Shown in pieces: positions 8,148 to 17,413 of a stretch of 64,000 bases of DNA. The stretch lies in NCBI GenBank assembly GCA_018449595.1, contig JAAVUU010000001.1, positions 62,001-126,000 of the forward strand. Direction: 5' to 3'. Each line of letters begins with the position of its first letter. The stretch's first letter is position 1. Source of the stretch: Rhizobiales bacterium dw_265. Lineage in GTDB: Bacteria; Pseudomonadota; Alphaproteobacteria; Micropepsales; Micropepsaceae. The notes below the pieces were generated by a model. It was given only the letters and a program-made list of their open reading frames with translations, was not told the DNA's origin and ran no database searches. The translations under genes and the position numbers were made by a program.

Positions 8148-8177
8148 AAAGTGGGCTCCATTCCGGGGTGTTTCAAG
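8148..8177 (-). promoter_or_regulatory. Candidate heat-shock (sigma-32-like) promoter of lon
   Basis: On the minus strand, CTTGAAA (8171-8177) is followed after 15 bases by CCCACTTT (8148-8155). This resembles the enterobacterial heat-shock consensus CTTGAAA ... CCCCATnT in six of eight -10 positions. It would give a leader of about 105 bases before lon. It is an inference from pattern only. Confidence 0.4.
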
Positions 8178-8187
8178 ACGTACCAAA

Positions 8188-8213
8188 GACCGGGAAAGGT
8201 TAAGTTCCCGGTC
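8188..8213. repeat. Inverted repeat in the lon / lactonase divergent gap
   Basis: GACCGGGAA and TTCCCGGTC form perfect nine-base arms around an eight-base loop. It lies just upstream of the candidate lon promoter and 110 bases before the divergent lactonase start, so it may be an operator for either gene. Confidence 0.5.
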
Positions 8214-8322
8214 CCGCACAGAAACCCACAGCAAAGCTGCGTTTTTCGCTACCGCCGGGCGGATTTGCCGGGGCCGGGGCGTCGCGGCTATCGTGCGGCA
8301 ACGAGAAAACGGAGGGAACCCG

Positions 8323-9561
8323 ATGCTGAACCGGCGGAGTTTTACCACGCTTGCGGGCGTGGCCCTGCTGCCGGGCGCGGCGCGGGCGCAAAGCACGCTC
8401 CCTTTCTATGCCAGTGTCGGGCCCAGCCTGACACTTTACGGGCTGGACGTCGCGGCGGCGGCGGCAACGCCAAAGGCCAGCGTCGCCCTGCCCGCCAATG
8501 TCCAGTATGCCTGGCCCGATCCGCAGCATCGCTTCCTCTATGTCACGGCCAGCAACAACAAACCCGGTGGGCTCGACCCGGACGCCGGCGGCCACTCTGT
8601 CCAGGCCTTTCGCATCGCTGGCGACGGCGCGCTGACCGCGCATGGACCGCTGGTGAAACTGGCAGCCCGGCCGATCCACAATACGGTGGACCCCAGCGGC
8701 CGCTTCCTGCTGATCGCCTATAACCAGCCGAGCAGCATCACCGTTCACCGCATCGCCGGCGACAGCATGATCGGCGCAGAGGTGCCGCAGGCGGGGCTGG
8801 ATACCGGCATCTATGCCCACCAGGTCCGCGTCACGCCATCGGGCCAGACGGTGGCGCTGGTGACACGCGGCAACGATGCCCGCCCCGGCCATGCCGAAGA
8901 CCCCGGCGCGCTGAAGATTTTCCGCTTCGAGGACGGCCGGTTGTCCAACCTGCAATCGCTGGCGCCGGACGGCCAGGGACTGGGTTTCGGCCCGCGTCAT
9001 CTGGACTTCGGCAAGCGCCATGTCTTCGTGTCGCTGGAACGCGAGAACAGCCTCTGCGTCTACGGCCTGGACAGCGACGGCAACTTCAGCGCCGAGCCGC
9101 TGTTTCTCAAAAGCGCGCTGACCGATCCCGACGCCAAGAGCAAATATCCCGGCCAGACCGCGGGGCCGATTCATGTTCATCCGGGCGGCCGCTTCGTCTA
9201 CCAGAGCAATCGCGGTTCGGGCACGATGGATTATGACGGCCACAAGGTCTGGAACGGCGGCCTCAACGACATCGCGGTGTGGCGGGTCGATCCGGCGACG
9301 GGCGAACCCATACGCATCCAGAACATCGACGCGCATGGCTTTGAAATCCGCACCTTCACCATCTCGCCCGACGGCAGGCTGCTGATCGCGGCAAGTCAGC
9401 TGGGCCTGCCGGTGCGGGACGGCGACACGGTGAAGACGGTCAGCGCCGGGCTGTCCTTCTTCCGCATCGGAACGGATGGCAGGCTGACCTTCCTGCACAA
9501 GCAGGATGTGGACACCAGCGCCGGAACGCAGTTCTGGAGCGGGCTGCTGACGATGCCTTAG
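8323..9561 (+). CDS. Lactonase-family seven-bladed beta-propeller, exported
   Basis: A 412-residue protein related to the YbhE-type 6-phosphogluconolactonase / muconate-lactonizing fold. The N-terminus [11 protein letters not shown] followed by a hydrophobic stretch and AARAQ looks like a Tat signal, so it is probably periplasmic. Repeated blade signatures are visible, such as [37 protein letters not shown] and [14 protein letters not shown]. The export signal argues against the cytoplasmic pentose-phosphate role; the substrate is unknown. A GGAGGG site eight bases before the ATG fixes the start. The stop overlaps the convergent clpX stop by four bases (TTAG). Confidence 0.8.
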   Translation: MLNRRSFTTLAGVALLPGAARAQSTLPFYASVGPSLTLYGLDVAAAAATPKASVALPANVQYAWPDPQHRFLYVTASNNKPGGLDPDAGGHSVQAFRIAGDGALTAHGPLVKLAARPIHNTVDPSGRFLLIAYNQPSSITVHRIAGDSMIGAEVPQAGLDTGIYAHQVRVTPSGQTVALVTRGNDARPGHAEDPGALKIFRFEDGRLSNLQSLAPDGQGLGFGPRHLDFGKRHVFVSLERENSLCVYGLDSDGNFSAEPLFLKSALTDPDAKSKYPGQTAGPIHVHPGGRFVYQSNRGSGTMDYDGHKVWNGGLNDIAVWRVDPATGEPIRIQNIDAHGFEIRTFTISPDGRLLIAASQLGLPVRDGDTVKTVSAGLSFFRIGTDGRLTFLHKQDVDTSAGTQFWSGLLTMP

Positions 9562-10826
9562 GAGGCGCTCTTTTCCCGAGCCTCGGCTTTGTCCGAGTAG
9601 GTATAAAGCGGCCGCGCCTTGCCATCCACCACATCGGCGGTGATGACCACTTCCTGCACGCCCGACAAGGTCGGCAGCTCGAACATGGTCTCCAGCAGGA
9701 TGCCTTCCAGGATGGAGCGCAAACCGCGCGCGCCGGTCTTGCGCATGATGGCGCGCTTGGCGATGGAATGCAGCGCCTCTTCCTGGAAGCGCAGCTTGAC
9801 GCCTTCCATTTCGAACATGCGCATATACTGTTTGGCCAGCGCGTTCTTGGGGCGGGTCAGGATTTCGATCAGCGCGGTTTCCTGCAGGTCGCCCAGGGTG
9901 GCGAGAACCGGCAGGCGGCCGATGAATTCCGGGATCAGGCCGAACTTCAGCATGTCTTCCGGCTCGACTTCGCGCAGCAACTCGCCGGTGCCGCGCTCGT
10001 CGGGGCCCTTCGGATTGGAGCCGAAGCCGATGGAAGAGCCCTGGGTGCGCTGGGCAATGATCTTGTCCAGACCGGCAAAGGCGCCGCCGCAGATGAAGAG
10101 GATATTGGTGGTATCCACCTGCAGGAATTCCTGCTGGGGATGCTTGCGCCCGCCCTGCGGCGGCACGGAAGCGACGGTGCCTTCCATGATCTTGAGCAGG
10201 GCCTGCTGCACGCCCTCGCCCGACACGTCGCGGGTGATGGAGGGGTTGTCGGACTTGCGGCTGATCTTGTCCACTTCGTCGATATAGACGATGCCGCGCT
10301 GGGCCCGTTCGACATTATAGTCGGCGGCCTGCAACAGCTTGAGGATGATGTTCTCGACATCCTCGCCGACATAGCCGGCTTCGGTCAGGGTGGTGGCGTC
10401 GGCCATGGTGAAGGGCACGTCCAGGATGCGCGCCAAGGTCTGGGCCAGCAGGGTCTTGCCGCAGCCGGTAGGGCCGATCAGCATGATGTTGGACTTGGCC
10501 AACTCGACATCGCCGTTCTTGCCGGACGAGTTGATGCGCTTGTAATGGTTGTGGACGGCGACCGACAGCACCTTCTTGGCGTGGCTCTGGCCGACGACAT
10601 AATCGTCCAGCACCTTGAAGATTTCCTGGGGGGTGGGCACGCCCTCCTTGGACTTCATGAAGGAGGTCTTGTTCTCCTCCCGGATGATTTCCATGCAGAG
10701 TTCGACGCATTCATCGCAGATGAACACGGTCGGGCCCGCGATCAACTTGCGAACCTCATGCTGGCTCTTGCCGCAAAAGGAACAGTACAGCGTGTTCTTG
10801 GACTCGCCGCCGCTAGCCTTGCTCAT
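9558..10826 (-). CDS. clpX: ClpXP protease ATPase subunit ClpX
   Basis: A 422-residue AAA+ unfoldase that recognises tagged or specific proteins and feeds them to ClpP. It has an N-terminal four-cysteine zinc-binding domain (LYCSFCGKS ... [10 protein letters not shown]), Walker A GPTGCGKT, Walker [11 protein letters not shown], the substrate-gripping pore-loop region and a C-terminal sensor-2 domain. It also contains the IGF-type ClpP-docking loop (SSIGFGSN). The ATG at 10826 starts the conserved [11 protein letters not shown] segment; the ten-residue upstream extension is not needed. It lies downstream of clpP on the same strand, 197 bases apart. Confidence 0.98.
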   Translation of the reverse strand: MSKASGGESKNTLYCSFCGKSQHEVRKLIAGPTVFICDECVELCMEIIREENKTSFMKSKEGVPTPQEIFKVLDDYVVGQSHAKKVLSVAVHNHYKRINSSGKNGDVELAKSNIMLIGPTGCGKTLLAQTLARILDVPFTMADATTLTEAGYVGEDVENIILKLLQAADYNVERAQRGIVYIDEVDKISRKSDNPSITRDVSGEGVQQALLKIMEGTVASVPPQGGRKHPQQEFLQVDTTNILFICGGAFAGLDKIIAQRTQGSSIGFGSNPKGPDERGTGELLREVEPEDMLKFGLIPEFIGRLPVLATLGDLQETALIEILTRPKNALAKQYMRMFEMEGVKLRFQEEALHSIAKRAIMRKTGARGLRSILEGILLETMFELPTLSGVQEVVITADVVDGKARPLYTYSDKAEAREKSAS

Positions 10827-11023
10827 CGTCTTCCACCGGGCCCTTTCGCCCCGCACAGCACTAGCCTAAACGGCATTTGCTGCTTTGCACAATGCAGGAT
10901 TGATGCCGAAGCACTCCTGCCTCCCAACATTCGACCATGGTACGGCCGGTGGGATCAAGATTTGTTTAACTTGCCACAAGGCCGGATTTGCCTGGAATCC
11001 CGGAACTTTAGCCGAATATCGCC

Positions 11024-11665
11024 TCAGGATTCGCCCGATTCCGTCTCCGGCCGGCGCTCCATGACCTGATCGATCAGGCCGAAAGCCTTGGCTTCCTCGC
11101 CGGTCATATAGGTATCCCGGTCCAGCATCTTTTCAATGGCTTCCACGGTCTGGCCGGTGTGCTTGGCATAGATCTCGTTCAGCCGCCGCTTGAGCTTGAC
11201 GATTTCCTGGGCGTGGCGGGCGATGTCGGCCGCCTGGCCATAGAAGGAGGCCGAGGGTTGATGCACCATGACCCGGGCATTGGGCAGGGCATAACGGAAG
11301 CCCTTAACCCCGGAACACAGCAGCAAGGAGCCCATCGAGGCGGCCTGGCCGATGCAATAGGTGTGAATCTTGGGCCGCACATACTGCATGGTGTCGTAGA
11401 TCGCCATCCCCGCCGTCACCAGCCCGCCCGGCGAGTTGATGTACATGTGGATTTCCTTCTTGGGGTTTTCGGCCTCAAGAAACAGCAGCTGGGCGGTCAT
11501 CAGGCTGGCGCCGTAATCCTCGATCGGCCCGGTGATGAAGACCAGCCGTTCCTTGAGCAGGCGGGAATAGATATCGAAGGCGCGCTCGCCGCGGGCGGTC
11601 TGCTCGACCACCATCGGGACCAGGGTGTTGTTGTAGAATTCGCCGGGATTGCCGAAGTCGGCCAT
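11024..11665 (-). CDS. clpP: ATP-dependent Clp protease proteolytic subunit
   Basis: A 213-residue serine protease forming the double-heptamer chamber of ClpXP and ClpAP. The catalytic triad is visible as Ser110 ([11 protein letters not shown]), His135 (VMVHQP) and Asp184 (DRDTYM), with the oxyanion glycines in INSPGG. Length matches the family, with a short propeptide. It lies in the conserved order tig-clpP-clpX-lon. The leader contains an A/T-rich TATATT at about 11731 that could be a -10 element, but I see no convincing -35. Confidence 0.98.
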   Translation of the reverse strand: MADFGNPGEFYNNTLVPMVVEQTARGERAFDIYSRLLKERLVFITGPIEDYGASLMTAQLLFLEAENPKKEIHMYINSPGGLVTAGMAIYDTMQYVRPKIHTYCIGQAASMGSLLLCSGVKGFRYALPNARVMVHQPSASFYGQAADIARHAQEIVKLKRRLNEIYAKHTGQTVEAIEKMLDRDTYMTGEEAKAFGLIDQVMERRPETESGES

Positions 11666-11767
11666 TGGGATAGCGCCTTTCGATTCGAAAGCAGACAGTA
11701 ACCGGAAAATCGCCGGTCACGTTTAATATAGCGTCGATCGGCGGGATTGCGACCCCGCCAGCCACCA

Positions 11768-11843
11768 TGTCATGGCCGGCCTCCGAGCCGGCCATCCAGC
11801 AGCCCCGTCATGGATGGCCGCCTCAAAGGGCGGCCATGACATG
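11768..11843. repeat. Paired hairpin repeat (GGCCATCC subtype) between tig and clpP
   Basis: Two hairpins face each other. The first has stem GGCCGGC ... GCCGGCC; the second has GGCCGCC ... GGGCGGCC. The outer ends read ATGTCATGGCC and GGCCATGACAT as an inverted pair, and the inner ends GCCATCC and GGATGGCC. It resembles the paired REP-like units elsewhere in the window but with GGCCATCC in place of GGGCCACCCAG. A second copy lies between accB and accC at 62788-62890. Confidence 0.75.
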
Positions 11844-11849
11844 AAGAGA

Positions 11850-13196
11850 TCAGTCCTTCGCCGGCTCGTCCTCGGGATCGGCAAAGAGGGTATCCTTGTC
11901 CACCTTGCGGTCATTGACCGTGGCCAGTTCGGCGATGAAGTCCACCACCTTGTCCTCGAACAGGGGCGCGCGGATTTCGGCCTGGGCCTGCTGGTTCTGG
12001 GCATAGAACTGGAACACCTGCTGCTCCTGGCCGGGGAACTGGCGGGCGCGGACCATGATGGCACGCTGCACTTCATCGCCGCTGACGGTGATGCCGTTCT
12101 GCTCGCCCAGCTTGCCCAGAACCAGGCCCAGGCGCACCCGGCGCTCGGCGATCTTGCGGTATTCGGCCTTCAGCTCGTCCTCGGTCTTGCCTTCGTCGGC
12201 GGCGGTCTTGCCCTCGCGCTTCAGTTCGTCCTCGACCTGGGCCCAGATGTTGGTGAACTCATGCTCGACCATGGCGGGCGGCAGCGGGAAGTCATGGGCA
12301 TTGTCCAGCGCATCCAGCACGCGGCGCTTGAGGTGCAGGCGGCTGGCGGCCTTGTAGTCGCCCGCGATCTGCTCGCGCACGCGCTCCTTCAGGGTCACCA
12401 GGTCGTCCAGGCCCAGCTTCTTGGCCAGTTCGTCGTCAATCGCCACTGCATCGGGCGCCTTCACTTCCTTCACCGTGACGGCGAAGACCGCGTCCTTGCC
12501 CGCCATTTCGGGGGCATGATATTCGGTCGGAAAGGTCACCTTCACGTCGCGATAGTCGCCGGCCACGACGCCGACCAGCCCGTCTTCAAAGCCCGGAATG
12601 AAGGTGCCCGAGCCCAGGGTCAGGCTGAAATCCTCACCCTTGCCGCCATCGAACGGCACGCCGTCAATGCTGCCTTCATAATCGATGACGACGGTGTCGT
12701 CCTTCTCGGCGGCGCCGTCCTTGGTCGAAAAGCCGCGCACATTCTTGGCCAGCCGGTCCAGCGCCTCGTCGACATCGGCGTCGGCGATATCGGCGGTCAG
12801 GCGCTCGACCGTCAGGGTGGAGACGTCGGCGGCGGTGAATTCCGGCATCAGGTCCACGATCACCGTGAAGGTCAGGTCGGCCTTGCCGTCCACGGCGTCC
12901 TCAACACTGCCCACCGGCTCGATGCGCGGCTGCAGCGCCGGCTTGAGCTTGTTGTCGGCGATGACCTTCTGGCTGCCCTCATTGACGGCGGCTTCCACCA
13001 CCTCGCCCATGATGGACTTGCCGAACTGCTTCTTGAGGAAGGAGACCGGGGCCTTGCCGGGACGGAAGCCCTTCAAGTTCACTTTGGGCTTCATTTCCTC
13101 CAGCCGCGCATTGACGCGGCTTTCCAGGTCGGCGGCGGGAATGGTGACGGTGAACTGCTTGTGCAGGTCCTGGGAAACCGTCTCGCTGATCTGCAT
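11850..13196 (-). CDS. tig: Trigger factor, ribosome-associated chaperone
   Basis: A 448-residue chaperone that binds the ribosomal exit tunnel and shields nascent chains. The N-terminal ribosome-binding domain carries the signature GFRPGKAP (about residues 44-51; the family motif is GFRxGxxP). A peptidyl-prolyl isomerase domain of FKBP type follows (about 160-245, with KDDTVVIDYEGSIDG), then the C-terminal helical arms. It starts at ATG 13196 with a weak AGGAC site. A 14-base motif from its 5' coding part (13167-13180) is repeated in the leader at 13221-13234. It is first in the tig-clpP-clpX series. Confidence 0.97.
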   Translation of the reverse strand: MQISETVSQDLHKQFTVTIPAADLESRVNARLEEMKPKVNLKGFRPGKAPVSFLKKQFGKSIMGEVVEAAVNEGSQKVIADNKLKPALQPRIEPVGSVEDAVDGKADLTFTVIVDLMPEFTAADVSTLTVERLTADIADADVDEALDRLAKNVRGFSTKDGAAEKDDTVVIDYEGSIDGVPFDGGKGEDFSLTLGSGTFIPGFEDGLVGVVAGDYRDVKVTFPTEYHAPEMAGKDAVFAVTVKEVKAPDAVAIDDELAKKLGLDDLVTLKERVREQIAGDYKAASRLHLKRRVLDALDNAHDFPLPPAMVEHEFTNIWAQVEDELKREGKTAADEGKTEDELKAEYRKIAERRVRLGLVLGKLGEQNGITVSGDEVQRAIMVRARQFPGQEQQVFQFYAQNQQAQAEIRAPLFEDKVVDFIAELATVNDRKVDKDTLFADPEDEPAKD

Positions 13197-13405
13197 GTTC
13201 GAAGCGTCCTGTTCTAATAAGTCCTGGGAAACCGGGCTGATGAAGAGCCGATCCCGCCTGATCTGGCGGGAATCCCGCGATTTGGGCAGCCGCTTTACCC
13301 GTTTCCCCCTGCCCCCGCAACAGCGGGAAATCCCTTCGTCGCGGCCGGATCGGAGGAATGGAAAAATGCTGCCAAAACAGCGGGCTTTGCCTATACAGGC
13401 GCAAG

Positions 13406-13488
13406 GCGGCCGTGGCGAAACTGGTAGACGCAGCAGATTTAGGTTCTGCCGGGCAACCGTGGGGGTTCAAGTCCCTCCGGCCGCACCA
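13406..13488 (+). tRNA. tRNA-Leu (anticodon TAG)
   Basis: Acceptor GCGGCCG pairs with CGGCCGC. The anticodon stem-loop GCAGATTTAGGTTCTGC shows TAG, a variable arm follows, then T-arm GGTTCAAGTCC, discriminator A and an encoded CCA. It points convergently at the acetyltransferase gene, whose last codons overlap the tRNA 3' end by about 20 bases. Confidence 0.95.
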
Positions 13489-13991
13489 TTCCTGAACGGC
13501 AGCAGCCAGGTGCCGACATCCCAGAAGCGGCCAAACTTGCGCCCCACCTCCCGGTAAACCCCGGCCTGCTCGAAACCGAAGGCCTGGTGCAGCGCCACCG
13601 AGGCCGCGTTGGGCAGGGTGATGCCCCCGAATATGCGGTGAATGTCTTCGCCCGCGAGCGCCTCAAACAGGGTTTGATAAAGCCGCCGCCCCAGCCCCAG
13701 CCCCGTGGCATCGGGAGCCAGATAGATGCTGGCCATGACGGTGGTGTCGTAACCGGCACGGGGATTGTAGCGGTGGCTGCTGGCCCAGCCGATGGGTGCG
13801 CCATCCCGCACGGCGGCAAAGCACTGATAGCGGCCGGTTGCCGCGAAACTGTCCAGCCAGGCCTGGCTGGCGGCGGCGTCGCGCGGAACGGTGTCCAGGG
13901 TGATCGCCGTCTCGCGCACATAATGATTGTAGATATCGGTCAGGGCCCGCAGGTCGCCCTGCTCCACCCGCCGGATGATGACGTCAGTCAT
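13467..13991 (-). CDS. GNAT N-acetyltransferase (PAT/MnaT-like)
   Basis: A 174-residue acetyl-CoA-dependent acetyltransferase. It resembles the phosphinothricin / methionine sulfone N-acetyltransferase branch: N-terminal IRRVEQGDLRALTDIYNHYV, a TLDTVPRD segment, the acetyl-CoA loop in LAPDATGLGLGRRLY and the late ALHQAFGFEQAGVYREVG motif. It probably acetylates small amine compounds in the cytoplasm; the natural substrate is not evident. The start overlaps the end of the NAD(P)HX repair gene by eight bases, so the two are probably co-translated. The last six codons and the stop lie inside the convergent tRNA-Leu gene. Confidence 0.88.
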   Translation of the reverse strand: MTDVIIRRVEQGDLRALTDIYNHYVRETAITLDTVPRDAAASQAWLDSFAATGRYQCFAAVRDGAPIGWASSHRYNPRAGYDTTVMASIYLAPDATGLGLGRRLYQTLFEALAGEDIHRIFGGITLPNAASVALHQAFGFEQAGVYREVGRKFGRFWDVGTWLLPFRNGAAGGT

Positions 13992-15435
13992 GCCGCAATT
14001 CCGTCAATATGCGCGGCAGGATCTCCGGCAAGTCTTCCGCGATCAGGCCGGGTCCGAAGGCGGCCGCCGCCGCGCCATGCAGCCAGACACCGGCACAGGC
14101 CGCTTCAAAACCCGCCAGCTTCTGCGCCAGAAGTCCGGCGATGAAGCCGGACAGCACATCGCCGGCGCCGGCGGTCGCCAGCGTCGCGGGGGCGTTGGCG
14201 TTGATCGCGGCCTTGCCGGATGCCTCGGCGATCACCGTGTCGCTGCCCTTGAGCAGGACGGTGCAGCCGGCGCGGGCCGCGGCGGTGCGCACGGCCTCCA
14301 CCTTGCTGGCGGACTGGTCCAGCAGGCCGGGAAACAGGCGTTCGAATTCGCCGTCATGCGGCGTCAGCACGCAATGTTCGTGCAGCCGGTTGAACAGCGC
14401 CTCGGGATCGCCCTTGAACGAGGTCAGCGCATCGGCATCCAGCACCACCGCCGCGCCGCTCTTCAAGACCACATCCACCAGCGCGCGGGTTTCGCCGCTG
14501 ACGCCCAGGCCGGGGCCGATGACCACGGCATTGAAGCGCTTGTCGGCCAGCAGTTGCGCCAAACCGTCCGCGCCTTCAAACGGCTTTATCATGATCGCCG
14601 TCAGATGCGCGGCATTCACCGCCACCGCCTCCGGCGGCGCGGCGACGCTCACCAGTCCGGCCCCGATGCGCAGCGCCCCGCGCGCCGCCAGCCGCGCAGC
14701 GCCGGTGGCATGGGCCGGGCCGCAGACCACGACGCAATGGCCGCGATCGTATTTATGGCCTTGCGCCTTAGGCCAGGGGAAGTGCCAAAGGGCGGGCGTG
14801 TTTTCATGAAGCTGCGTATCGGCGGCTTGCGGCGGGATGCCGATATCGGCCACCACCAGTTCGCCGCACAGCGCGCGGCCGGGCATCAGCAGGTGGCCGG
14901 GCTTCTTGCGAAAGAAAGTGACGGTCAACGCCGCCGTCACATGCACGGCGCCCAGCGGCTGCCCCGTATCGCCGGACACGCCGCTAGGCACGTCTATCGC
15001 CACCACCGGCAGATCGTTGAGGGCTTCGACGACCTGGGCCACGGCACCTTCCAGCGGACGCGACAGGCCGGCGCCGAACAGCGCATCCACCACCAGGGCG
15101 GCGCCGTCCAGCGCGGCGGGCGTCAGCGCCACGCTTTCGCCGTCCCAGGCGGCGGCCATGGCGGCGGCGTCGCCCTTATGTCCACCATCATGGGCGACAC
15201 GCACCCGGAACCAGTGCTGCTTCAGAAGATGCGCCACTGCGAAGCCGTCACCGCCATTGTTGCCGGGGCCGCACAGCACCGTCACGGCGCAGGGCTTGAA
15301 CCGCGCCACAATGGCATCGGTGACGGCGCGGCCGGCATTCTCCATCAACACCAGCGACGGCGTGCCGTGCGCCACCGCGAAGGCGTCGGCCTTCGTCATC
15401 TCCGCGGTGGTAAGGATTTCGCCGGTCATATCCAC
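13984..15435 (-). CDS. nnr: Bifunctional NAD(P)HX epimerase / dehydratase
   Basis: A 483-residue fusion that repairs hydrated NADH and NADPH. The N-terminal YjeF_N epimerase domain (about 1-205) has VLCGPGNNGGDG and the acidic VDALFGAGLSRPL segment. The C-terminal carbohydrate-kinase-like dehydratase domain (about 225-475) has VVIGPGLGVSG, LTPHDGEF and the catalytic NANAPATLATAGAGDVLSG region. This architecture matches E. coli Nnr (YjeF). The gene reads directly into the acetyltransferase. Confidence 0.95.
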   Translation of the reverse strand: MDMTGEILTTAEMTKADAFAVAHGTPSLVLMENAGRAVTDAIVARFKPCAVTVLCGPGNNGGDGFAVAHLLKQHWFRVRVAHDGGHKGDAAAMAAAWDGESVALTPAALDGAALVVDALFGAGLSRPLEGAVAQVVEALNDLPVVAIDVPSGVSGDTGQPLGAVHVTAALTVTFFRKKPGHLLMPGRALCGELVVADIGIPPQAADTQLHENTPALWHFPWPKAQGHKYDRGHCVVVCGPAHATGAARLAARGALRIGAGLVSVAAPPEAVAVNAAHLTAIMIKPFEGADGLAQLLADKRFNAVVIGPGLGVSGETRALVDVVLKSGAAVVLDADALTSFKGDPEALFNRLHEHCVLTPHDGEFERLFPGLLDQSASKVEAVRTAAARAGCTVLLKGSDTVIAEASGKAAINANAPATLATAGAGDVLSGFIAGLLAQKLAGFEAACAGVWLHGAAAAAFGPGLIAEDLPEILPRILTELRHD

Positions 15436-15589
15436 CTATCCAATGGTCAAGTCCTTGAATTGCCTGGGAGGCGCTCCCAATTGAACGTCACTTTTCGAAT
15501 ACCCCCTCCCCCCTTTTTGTACCGGAGTGCCGGAAGGGCGGCGATGGCCGGGCCGCAGTATAGACCCGCCGGGGGCCGCGTGGATAAGC

Positions 15590-16744
15590 TCACGGCACGG
15601 TGAAATATTTCTCCAGCCGTTCCAGCGACTGTTCGATCAGGGACTGCTGCTTGCAGAAGGCGAAACGCACGAATGTATCCGGCGTGCCGCTCTTGAAGAA
15701 GGCCGACAGCGGGATCAGCGCCACCCCGGCCTCGCGGATCAGCCGTTCGCAGAAAGCGAAGTCCTTTTCATTGGTCAGATTGGAGATATCCGCGGTCAGG
15801 AAGTAGGTGCCCTCGCAAGGCTGCACCGCGAAACCCAGCCGGGTCAGCCCCGCCGCCAGGATATCGCGATTGCCCTGCAGCCGCGCCGTCAGGGCGCGCG
15901 GAAAATCCATCTCATGCCTCAGGCCGTGCGCCACGCCGGTCTGCAGCGCCGGCGGCGTGGTGAAGGTCAGGAACTGATGCGCCTTGAACACCAGGCCCAC
16001 CAGTTCGCGCGGCCCCGTCACCCAGCCGACCTTCCAGCCGGTCAGGGAAAATATCTTTCCCGCCGAACCGATGCGCACACAGCGTTCGCGCATGCCCGGC
16101 AAGGTCGCCAGCGGGATATGCGGCAGGCCGTCGAACACCAGATGCTCATAGACCTCATCGCAGATCACCACCGCGTCGGTCTCCAGCACCACTTTGGCCA
16201 GGGTTTCCATTTCTTCGCGGCTGAAGACTCGCCCCGCCGGATTGTGCGGCGAGTTGATCAGCACCGCGCGCGTCCCGGGCCCGATGGCGGCGCGCAACAC
16301 TTCTTCCGTCAGCCGCCAGCCGGGCGGCGCCAGCTTGACCGTCTTCACCACCGCGCCCACCGCTTCGGCCATGGGGCGATAGGAGTCGTAGGTGGGCTCG
16401 ATCATCACCACTTCGTCGCCCTGCCCGGCCAGCGCCATCAGGGAGCCGGCGATCGCCTCGGTGCCGCCGGAGGTGACCAGCACCTCGTCTTCCGGGTCGT
16501 AGGACAAGCCATAGAACTGGCGGGCATGGCCGGCCACCGCCTGGCGCAGCACGCCCAGGCCCTTGGACGGCGGATACTGGTTGGGGCCGTCCACCAGCGC
16601 CCTGGCCGCGACCTCGCGCAGCGCCATGGGCCCGTCCTGGTCGGGAAAGCCCTGGCCCAGGTTGAGGGCGTCATGGGCCTGCGCCAATATCGTCATATGC
16701 TGGAAGATGCTGGTGGGAAGGCCGGCGAAAACGGGATTGGGCAT
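15590..16744 (-). CDS. PLP-dependent aminotransferase, class I/II
   Basis: A 384-residue fold-type I aminotransferase. Visible motifs are LNLGQGFPDQDGP near the N-terminus, TSGGTEAI (cofactor phosphate region), NSPHNPAGRVF, DEVYEHLVFDG and the PLP lysine in SAGKIFSLTGWKVGW. A conserved arginine near the C-terminus (FVRFAFCKQ) would bind the substrate carboxylate. The QGFPD signature is typical of the kynurenine / methionine aminotransferase branch (YbdL-like), so it may transaminate methionine or aromatic amino acids. The specific substrate cannot be read from the sequence. It is divergent from glnB. Confidence 0.88.
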   Translation of the reverse strand: MPNPVFAGLPTSIFQHMTILAQAHDALNLGQGFPDQDGPMALREVAARALVDGPNQYPPSKGLGVLRQAVAGHARQFYGLSYDPEDEVLVTSGGTEAIAGSLMALAGQGDEVVMIEPTYDSYRPMAEAVGAVVKTVKLAPPGWRLTEEVLRAAIGPGTRAVLINSPHNPAGRVFSREEMETLAKVVLETDAVVICDEVYEHLVFDGLPHIPLATLPGMRERCVRIGSAGKIFSLTGWKVGWVTGPRELVGLVFKAHQFLTFTTPPALQTGVAHGLRHEMDFPRALTARLQGNRDILAAGLTRLGFAVQPCEGTYFLTADISNLTNEKDFAFCERLIREAGVALIPLSAFFKSGTPDTFVRFAFCKQQSLIEQSLERLEKYFTVP

Positions 16745-16941
16745 GGCGTCTGCTTACAGGGGTCACAGCTTGTTGTGGCGCAGTTCCGGCCCTTGCCTCA
16801 AGACCGGCTTTGGGGAACGTCAAGACCACGGAAATCGCACAATAAAGGTTCAACATGCATATTAATTGGGCCATTACTTGCCCGCCATTTTGGACATCTG
16901 TCCAAGCCACTGAATTTTCTGCGCTTTTTTTCGGCAAAAAC

Positions 16942-16957
16942 CGGCACAAGTCCTGCT
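16942..16957 (+). promoter_or_regulatory. Candidate sigma-54 promoter of glnB-glnA
   Basis: CGGCAC and CTGCT lie with the invariant GG and GC twelve bases apart (16943 and 16955), fitting the -24/-12 pattern TGGCAC-N5-TTGCA in most positions. It is 51 bases upstream of glnB. Nitrogen-regulated sigma-54 control of glnB-glnA is known in other alphaproteobacteria, which makes the match more plausible. No NtrC sites were identified with confidence. Confidence 0.5.
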
Positions 16958-16959
16958 AA

Positions 16960-17346
<387 letters not shown>

Positions 17347-17413
17347 TCGCGGCTGCGCCGGCAAAGGGCCGGAGCGGCCATCCAATAATCAACGTGAAGG
17401 GAAGACTGAACCA

